Shown here one piece after another: positions 59,173 to 64,000 of a stretch of 64,000 nucleotides of DNA. Source of the DNA: Coprococcus phoceensis (lineage in GTDB: Bacteria; Bacillota; Clostridia; Lachnospirales; Lachnospiraceae). Made by a program: the position numbers and the translations under genes. Each line of letters starts with the position of its first letter. Position 1 is the stretch's first letter. The DNA is taken from NCBI RefSeq assembly GCF_900104635.1, contig NZ_FNWC01000007.1, positions 1,215,421-1,279,420 of the forward strand, in the 5' to 3' direction. The notes under the pieces were generated by a model. The model had not been told where the DNA came from and ran no database searches. It saw nothing but the letters and a program-made list of their open reading frames with translations.

Positions 59173-60034
59173 CCCGTGTACCTCCATAATTCTCTTTCAA
59201 AAATATTTTTAGAGACTCCCTCCACTCTGGCATCTCCTGCATATTCAAAATTCGTAAAATAAAATTATCGAGCACCGCATATGCCGGGCGGACAGAAGAA
59301 AATTCGGATTCCTTTGTCGGTACCGGCTGAATCGTCACGTCATGATCTGTCAACCTCAGAATCTCTTTTGCAAACTCGTACCGGCTGCAGGTTCCCTTCG
59401 CCGTAATATGGTAGGTGCCATATTCGTTGGTATCCATAAGTTCCAATAACAATCTTGCGAGATCGTTGGCACTTGTCGGCGAACCAAACTGATCTGATGC
59501 AACCGGAAGCACATGCTCTGTCTTTACGCGCTCCAATAGATTGCTCACAAAATTTTTGCCTTTTCCATAAATCCAATTGCTTCGAATAATAAAATGCTTT
59601 TCTGTAAACTCTTTTACATAATTTTCACCGGCACGCTTTGAACGCCCGTAAACCGTTTTAGGATTTGTATCGTCAAACTCGCAGTATGGTTCACTACTCT
59701 GCCCGTCAAACACATCATCTGTAGAAATCTGAACTAATTTTGCACCAATCTTTCTAGCTGCAATACTCAAATTTCTTGCTCCAAGTGCATTGACTTTATA
59801 TGCCAGCTCCGGATTTTTCTCACATAAAGCAACATCGGTAATTCCCGCACAGTTGATGATCACATCCGGTCTGTTGAGCTCTGCAAAATTCAACACCTCG
59901 TCAATCTCTGTAATATCTAATTCTTCCACATCTGTGTTTAACAATTCAAATGCAAGTGGATCGGCGACATCTGTAATTGCAGTTCCCACTTGTCCGCTTG
60001 CACCTGAAACCCAAATTTTCATCATGGCTCTCAT
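59165..60034 (-). CDS. rfbD: dTDP-4-dehydrorhamnose reductase
   Basis: 289 residues. Nucleotide-binding ASGQVGTAITD at the N-terminus, catalytic Tyr-x-x-x-Lys in VYGRSKRAGENYV, plus VNALGARNLSIAARKIGAKL and IYGKGKNFVSNLLERV typical of RmlD. It makes dTDP-L-rhamnose for surface polysaccharide. The other rml genes are not in the window. AGGAGG precedes the ATG. Confidence 0.88.
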   Translation of the reverse strand: MRAMMKIWVSGASGQVGTAITDVADPLAFELLNTDVEELDITEIDEVLNFAELNRPDVIINCAGITDVALCEKNPELAYKVNALGARNLSIAARKIGAKLVQISTDDVFDGQSSEPYCEFDDTNPKTVYGRSKRAGENYVKEFTEKHFIIRSNWIYGKGKNFVSNLLERVKTEHVLPVASDQFGSPTSANDLARLLLELMDTNEYGTYHITAKGTCSRYEFAKEILRLTDHDVTIQPVPTKESEFSSVRPAYAVLDNFILRILNMQEMPEWRESLKIFLKENYGGTRDE

Positions 60035-60083
60035 GTTTTTTCCTCCTTGTATATGATAACTATTCTCAGTATAACAAATAGAA

Positions 60084-60380
60084 CTAATCTATGTCAATTT
60101 GACGTTCAATCTCCTGAATAATCTTTTTGCTGTCAACTGCCGCGTATTGCGCTCCTTTATAGTCCATTGCAACAAACAGGGCAAACAACAAAATAGCAAT
60201 AAACATGCGCACTCCAAATGTACTGTGTGATCCTGTCATCTCATGTTCCTCCTGTGTATCATACAATTTCGTATAAAACGACTGATATCTTGGATGTACC
60301 GCAGGCGGGATTTTTTTGTCACTGTAAATCGTCCTTGCCCGCCTAAGCAGTTCCTCTCTCCTTTTTTCGGATTCCGTCAT
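60084..60380 (-). CDS. Small membrane protein
   Basis: 98 residues. Charged N-terminal half, then one membrane helix (FGVRMFIAILLFALFVAMDY) and a short C-terminal helix. No known family. It has its own spacing from neighbours and lies between RmlD and the his operon terminator. Confidence 0.68.
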   Translation of the reverse strand: MTESEKRREELLRRARTIYSDKKIPPAVHPRYQSFYTKLYDTQEEHEMTGSHSTFGVRMFIAILLFALFVAMDYKGAQYAAVDSKKIIQEIERQIDID

Positions 60381-60392
60381 ATTTTTTCTCCA

Positions 60393-60431
60393 TTATAAAA
60401 AGCATACATCATTTATTCTAATGTATGCTTT
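60393..60431 (-). terminator. Terminator of the histidine operon
   Basis: Minus-strand stem AAGCATACAT / ATGTATGCTT with an 11-base loop, followed by T5, 20 bases after the HisIE stop. Confidence 0.88.
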
Positions 60432-60450
60432 CCGAAGGTCTTTTAGACAC

Positions 60451-61734
60451 CTATCTGTCTGCAAGTTCTTTAATGATATCTTCCCATGTCACACCACGTT
60501 CCACCATAAGCACCATCGCATGATACAGAAAATCAGACAGTTCATATTTTACTTCTTCCGGATTCGGATTCTTTGCGGCAATGACAAGTTCTGTCGCTTC
60601 CTCACCGACTTTTTTCAGTATCTTATCAATTCCTTTGTCAAACAGGTAATTCGTATACGAGCCTTCTTTCGGATTCTTTTTCCGATCCACAATTGTCTCG
60701 TACACTGTCTCAAATACCTGCAGCGGATTGGTCTCATCATAATCCGTTCCGACTAAAGGCTGGAAAAAACAAGTCGGATTGCCAGTATGGCACGCCGGTC
60801 CCACCTGATCTACTTTTGCGAGCAACGTATCCCTGTCACAATCAATAGTCAATGATTTTACATATTGATAGTGCCCGGATGTCTCACCTTTCACCCACTG
60901 CGTTTTACGGCTCCTGCTGTAATAAGTCATTTTGCCTGTTTTAATTGTATGATCAAACGCCTCTTCATTCATATATGCGAGCATCAGAACTTCTCCGGTC
61001 TTATAGTTTTGAACAATGACAGGAATCAGTCCGTCTGAATTCAGCTTAAACTCTGTGAATTCCATGATGCTTTCAAAAGAAGTCATCTTGATATTTTCCT
61101 GAGAACATTTCTTCTTAAATTCTGCAAAATCCAGGTCCGGCTGGCTGATAAATTTTCCAGATACGCCTTTGATTCCCGGACACTTCAAAATTTGGAGAAT
61201 CTCTTCCTCCTCCATCGCATCTGTCAATACAACACTTGGAATATCTGTAATGTTCATCACAGAATCCAAATCCAGCCTGTGCATAAATAAGATCGAGCTG
61301 GAACACTCTTCAATCAGGTGCTGCTGCTTAAATAAGGCATCGAAGTCATTTAAGGAGACTGCTATCTTTTCTTTCCCGAAACGTTTTGAGACATCCTCAA
61401 TCAACTCTACAGATAATGCCTTTGAAAAATTCAAAATTGCCCGTTTTGCACCGGTATATAAAATCTTTTTCACATCTTCCTGACGTCTTATGTTTCCTCC
61501 GGCAACCATTGGAATTCGGATTACCCGATTCATTTTTTTCATAAGATCAATTGCATGATCATGTTCCTCATCTGTGGTAGACAAATCAAACACAAGCAAT
61601 TCATCTGCCCCCATGTCATTATATTTTTTTGCAAGTTTCACTACATCATCGGAAAGTATTTCCAAATTGTCAAACCATTTTACTGCTTTCCCCTGATAGA
61701 TAAAAATACAAGGAATCAACCTTTTATAATTCAT
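60451..61734 (-). CDS. hisIE: HisIE with an N-terminal HisF-like domain lacking catalytic Asp
   Basis: 427 residues from ATG at 61734, overlapping the hisB stop by one base. Residues 1-210 are a HisF-type barrel ([51 protein letters not shown]), but the first catalytic Asp of HisF (PCLDV) is Phe11 here and the second aligns with Asn129. Residues 217-330 are HisI (phosphoribosyl-AMP cyclohydrolase) with [20 protein letters not shown] and [13 protein letters not shown]. Residues 335-427 are HisE (pyrophosphohydrolase) with [17 protein letters not shown] and [13 protein letters not shown]. The barrel is likely a non-catalytic partner or scaffold. Confidence 0.88.
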   Translation of the reverse strand: MNYKRLIPCIFIYQGKAVKWFDNLEILSDDVVKLAKKYNDMGADELLVFDLSTTDEEHDHAIDLMKKMNRVIRIPMVAGGNIRRQEDVKKILYTGAKRAILNFSKALSVELIEDVSKRFGKEKIAVSLNDFDALFKQQHLIEECSSSILFMHRLDLDSVMNITDIPSVVLTDAMEEEEILQILKCPGIKGVSGKFISQPDLDFAEFKKKCSQENIKMTSFESIMEFTEFKLNSDGLIPVIVQNYKTGEVLMLAYMNEEAFDHTIKTGKMTYYSRSRKTQWVKGETSGHYQYVKSLTIDCDRDTLLAKVDQVGPACHTGNPTCFFQPLVGTDYDETNPLQVFETVYETIVDRKKNPKEGSYTNYLFDKGIDKILKKVGEEATELVIAAKNPNPEEVKYELSDFLYHAMVLMVERGVTWEDIIKELADR

Positions 61735-62327
61735 TATGCCAAACTTCCTTTCGTAGACCAAACTTCTTTTATACGAGGTTCTTTCATCACTGCCTCGTCC
61801 AGTGCTTTTCCAAATACTTTAAACAAAGCCTCTGCCATATGGTGATTATTTCCACCATCGATTACTTTCAGATGCAGGTTCATAGCCGCGCTGTAGGAGA
61901 CTGCATAAAAGAATTCCCGAATCATCTCTGTGTCAAGCGCACCGATTTTCTCTGCCGTAAACTCTGCTGAAAAATTCAGATACGGTCTTCCGGAAAGATC
62001 AATTGCACATAGGACAAGCGTTTCATCCATCGGCAGCATGAAATTTCCATATCTTCTGATCCCCCTTTTCTCGCCGAGTGCTTGAAGAATTGCCTGACCA
62101 AGCACAATGCCCGTGTCCTCTATCGTATGGTGACAATCAACCTCTAAATCACCTTTTACAGAAACACTGAGATCAAACAGACCATGTCTTGCAAACCCAT
62201 CCAGCATATGATCAAAAAATCCAATGCCGGTATGGATGTCTGTTTTCCCAGAACCGTCAAGATTCAGCGTCAAAGAGATGTCTGTCTCTTTTGTTTTTCT
62301 TGTACAAGTAACTATTCTTTCTTCCAT
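61734..62327 (-). CDS. hisB: Imidazoleglycerol-phosphate dehydratase
   Basis: 197 residues, the monofunctional form. Metal-binding motifs [17 protein letters not shown] and [16 protein letters not shown], start [20 protein letters not shown] and [16 protein letters not shown]. Removes water from imidazoleglycerol phosphate in histidine synthesis. Between hisD and hisIE in a tight operon. Confidence 0.96.
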   Translation of the reverse strand: MEERIVTCTRKTKETDISLTLNLDGSGKTDIHTGIGFFDHMLDGFARHGLFDLSVSVKGDLEVDCHHTIEDTGIVLGQAILQALGEKRGIRRYGNFMLPMDETLVLCAIDLSGRPYLNFSAEFTAEKIGALDTEMIREFFYAVSYSAAMNLHLKVIDGGNNHHMAEALFKVFGKALDEAVMKEPRIKEVWSTKGSLA

Positions 62328-62338
62328 ATCTTTTTCCT

Positions 62339-63631
62339 CTATTTTTCAAATCGGACTTTGATCGAATTAGCGTGTGCCGTCAGTTTTTCTGCCTCTGCAA
62401 ATTGCTCTATATCGCTGTGAATTGCCTCCAGCGCTTCTTTCGAATATGCGATGATGCTTGATTTTTTAATAAAATCATCCACCCCAAGCGGCGAGAAAAA
62501 TTTTGCAGTTCCGTTCGTCGGCAATACATGATTCGGTCCTGCAAAATAATCACCAAGCGGCTCACTGCTGTACTCTCCGATAAAAATCGCACCTGCATTG
62601 CGAACCCGCATCATCACATCATACGGGTTCGCTGTCATGATCTCCAAATGTTCCGAGGCAATCTCGTTCGCAATATCGATCACTTCCTCCATCGTATCTG
62701 CAACGAGAATGTAACCATAATTTTCCAAAGATTTTTTCATGATCTCTGTGCGGGACAATTCTTCCACAAATACTTCTACCTGCTTGGACACCTCCTTGGC
62801 AAGTGTCTCACTTGTCGTCACGAGAATTGCCGATGCCAGTTCGTCATGTTCTGCCTGTGACAACAAGTCAGCCGCCACATATCTTGGATTCGCTGTCTCA
62901 TCTGCAATGACAAGGATCTCGCTTGGTCCTGCAATTGAGTCGATGCTCACATGACCATATACCGCTTTTTTTGCCAATGCTACATAAATATTCCCAGGTC
63001 CTACAATTTTGTCAACTTTTGGAATGGAATCTGTCCCGTAAGCAAGTGCTGCAATCGCCTGCGCACCGCCGACCTTATAAACCACATCTACTCCTGCCTC
63101 ATTCGCTGCCACCAGTGTGTTCGGATTGATCTTCCCATCTTTCCCAGGGGGAGTGACCATCACAATTTCTTCCACTCCTGCTACCTTTGCCGGAATGACA
63201 TTCATTAGTACAGAAGACGGGTAGACTGCTTTTCCGCCTGGTACATAGACACCCACCCTTTGCAGCGCAGTTACCTTTTGCCCAAGCATGGTTCCGTCTG
63301 GTTTGCTGTCAAACCAACTATACTGTTTCTGCTTTTCATGGTAGATACGAATATTTTCTTTTGCTTTTCGTATGATTTCCACAAGAGATTCATCTACCAG
63401 ATCATATGCCTGCGCAATCTCTTCTTTTGTCACAGTAATTGTATCCGCTGTAATATCCGCACCGTCAAACTGTTTTGTATAATCAAAAACAGCCTGATCC
63501 TTTTCATTTTTTACATGTTCCAAAATTTCCAAAACACGGGATTCGTATTGGGTATACTGGTTCGGACTTCTTTGCAACAAATCTTCCAGCAGATTTGTCT
63601 TTGTCTCATAGTTCAATTTTTGTATTCTCAT
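62339..63631 (-). CDS. hisD: Histidinol dehydrogenase
   Basis: 430 residues, normal length. NAD-binding and zinc-binding regions: VGPGNIYVALAKKAVYGHVS, SIAGPSEILVIADETANP, LLSQAEHDELASAILVTTS and ISEHLEIMTANP, plus NHVLPTNGTAKFFSPLGVDD near the C-terminus. Performs the two-step oxidation of histidinol to histidine. Only one base separates it from hisG. Confidence 0.97.
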   Translation of the reverse strand: MRIQKLNYETKTNLLEDLLQRSPNQYTQYESRVLEILEHVKNEKDQAVFDYTKQFDGADITADTITVTKEEIAQAYDLVDESLVEIIRKAKENIRIYHEKQKQYSWFDSKPDGTMLGQKVTALQRVGVYVPGGKAVYPSSVLMNVIPAKVAGVEEIVMVTPPGKDGKINPNTLVAANEAGVDVVYKVGGAQAIAALAYGTDSIPKVDKIVGPGNIYVALAKKAVYGHVSIDSIAGPSEILVIADETANPRYVAADLLSQAEHDELASAILVTTSETLAKEVSKQVEVFVEELSRTEIMKKSLENYGYILVADTMEEVIDIANEIASEHLEIMTANPYDVMMRVRNAGAIFIGEYSSEPLGDYFAGPNHVLPTNGTAKFFSPLGVDDFIKKSSIIAYSKEALEAIHSDIEQFAEAEKLTAHANSIKVRFEK

Positions 63632-63632
63632 C

Positions 63633-64000
63633 TCATGCCTCCTGTAAAATCATTCTCAATTTTGTCAGCAATTCTTTGATCCGCTCATTTTCCATTCGCA
63701 TACTAACCGGATTGACAATCATTCTTGCAGACAATGGACATACCTCTTCTAACACTTCCAAACCATTTTCCCGAAGTGTAGATCCGGTCTCCACAATATC
63801 TACGATAACTTCCGACAATCCTACAAGCGGTGCAAGTTCTATCGAGCCGTTCAGCTTAATGATCTCGACTGTCTGATGCTTTTTGTTATAAAAATAATCC
63901 TTCGCGATATTCGGATATTTTGTCGCAACACGAATCAGCTCATGATGATTTAAAAGCTCCTTTGCTCTTGAGGGACCACACACACACATTCGGCAGTTTC
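63633..64000 (-). CDS. hisG: ATP phosphoribosyltransferase, short form, partial (5' end off the right edge)
   Basis: The frame continues in phase to position 64000 (codons CRMCVCGPSRAKELL), so about the last 120 residues are in the window. The PRPP-binding signature is clear: GSIELAPLVGLSEVIVDIVE, TGSTLRENGLEVLEEV. HisG starts histidine synthesis by joining ATP to PRPP; the short form needs HisZ, probably further upstream. The C-terminus lacks the regulatory domain of long HisG. Confidence 0.95.
   Translation of the reverse strand, partial: NCRMCVCGPSRAKELLNHHELIRVATKYPNIAKDYFYNKKHQTVEIIKLNGSIELAPLVGLSEVIVDIVETGSTLRENGLEVLEEVCPLSARMIVNPVSMRMENERIKELLTKLRMILQEA

Noticed and set aside
1-64000. 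CRISPR array, tRNA or rRNA genes
   Set aside because: No regularly spaced short repeats and no tRNA- or rRNA-like sequence were noticed by eye; a tRNA scan was not possible here.

Overview
The window comes from a low-GC, Gram-positive, anaerobic gut bacterium, most likely a Lachnospiraceae member. Support for this: AGGAGG ribosome binding sites on almost every gene, a class B sortase with a Cna-B/SpaA surface protein, a double-cubane-cluster reductase, Tn916-type integration genes, and a hisG-hisD-hisB-hisIE order in which HisIE carries a HisF-like N-terminal domain. Almost everything is transcribed leftward (minus strand). Genus cannot be fixed from sequence alone.

Region 1 (1 to about 31,970) is a siphovirus-type prophage that continues past the left edge. 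From right to left: a large serine integrase (+); an immunity region with two XRE regulators, divergent promoters and paired operator-like dyads; an early module that looks like a plasmid backbone (HUH-type replication protein with a putative antisense RNA, ParA, ParB-DUF3850 fusion, C5-cytosine methylase, SSB, VRR-NUC nuclease, MazF-like protein, membrane-anchored lytic transglycosylase); an ArpU-like late regulator followed by a strong terminator; then the HK97-type packaging, head and tail genes (HNH, TerS, TerL, portal, ClpP-type protease, capsid, connectors, tail tube, frameshifted tail chaperones, tape measure, Dit, Tal, BppU-like baseplate protein, fibre proteins). The right end lies inside an ABC transporter ATPase gene that is cut just after Walker B.

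Region 2 (about 32.0-34.1 kb) holds remnants: the cut ABC ATPase, a pseudogene tail, a small unknown protein, and a shortened WYL-domain regulator with a palindromic operator over its promoter. Region 3 (about 34.1-38.05 kb) looks like a small integrative mobilizable element: XRE regulator, back-to-back promoters, a hairpin-rich candidate oriT, a MobT/Rep_trans relaxase whose first codons are out of frame, Tn916-like Xis and Int. It has no transfer apparatus.

Region 4 (about 38.1-52.4 kb) is a leftward block typical of the accessory half of conjugative or plasmid-like elements: DUF932-like, unknown proteins, ERF-type annealing protein, CHC2 primase-like protein, a 1,769-residue thioester/Cna-B adhesin, an SPL-type radical SAM protein with a likely 5' frameshift, and a class B sortase. 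Regions 1-4 may therefore be nested mobile elements. Region 5 (52.46 kb to the right edge) looks like resident chromosome: PAS sensor, 2-hydroxyacyl-CoA-dehydratase-type reductase, MraY-like transferase, CcdA-TlpA fusion, dicarboxylate symporter, RmlD, a small membrane protein and the histidine operon, with hisG cut by the window edge.
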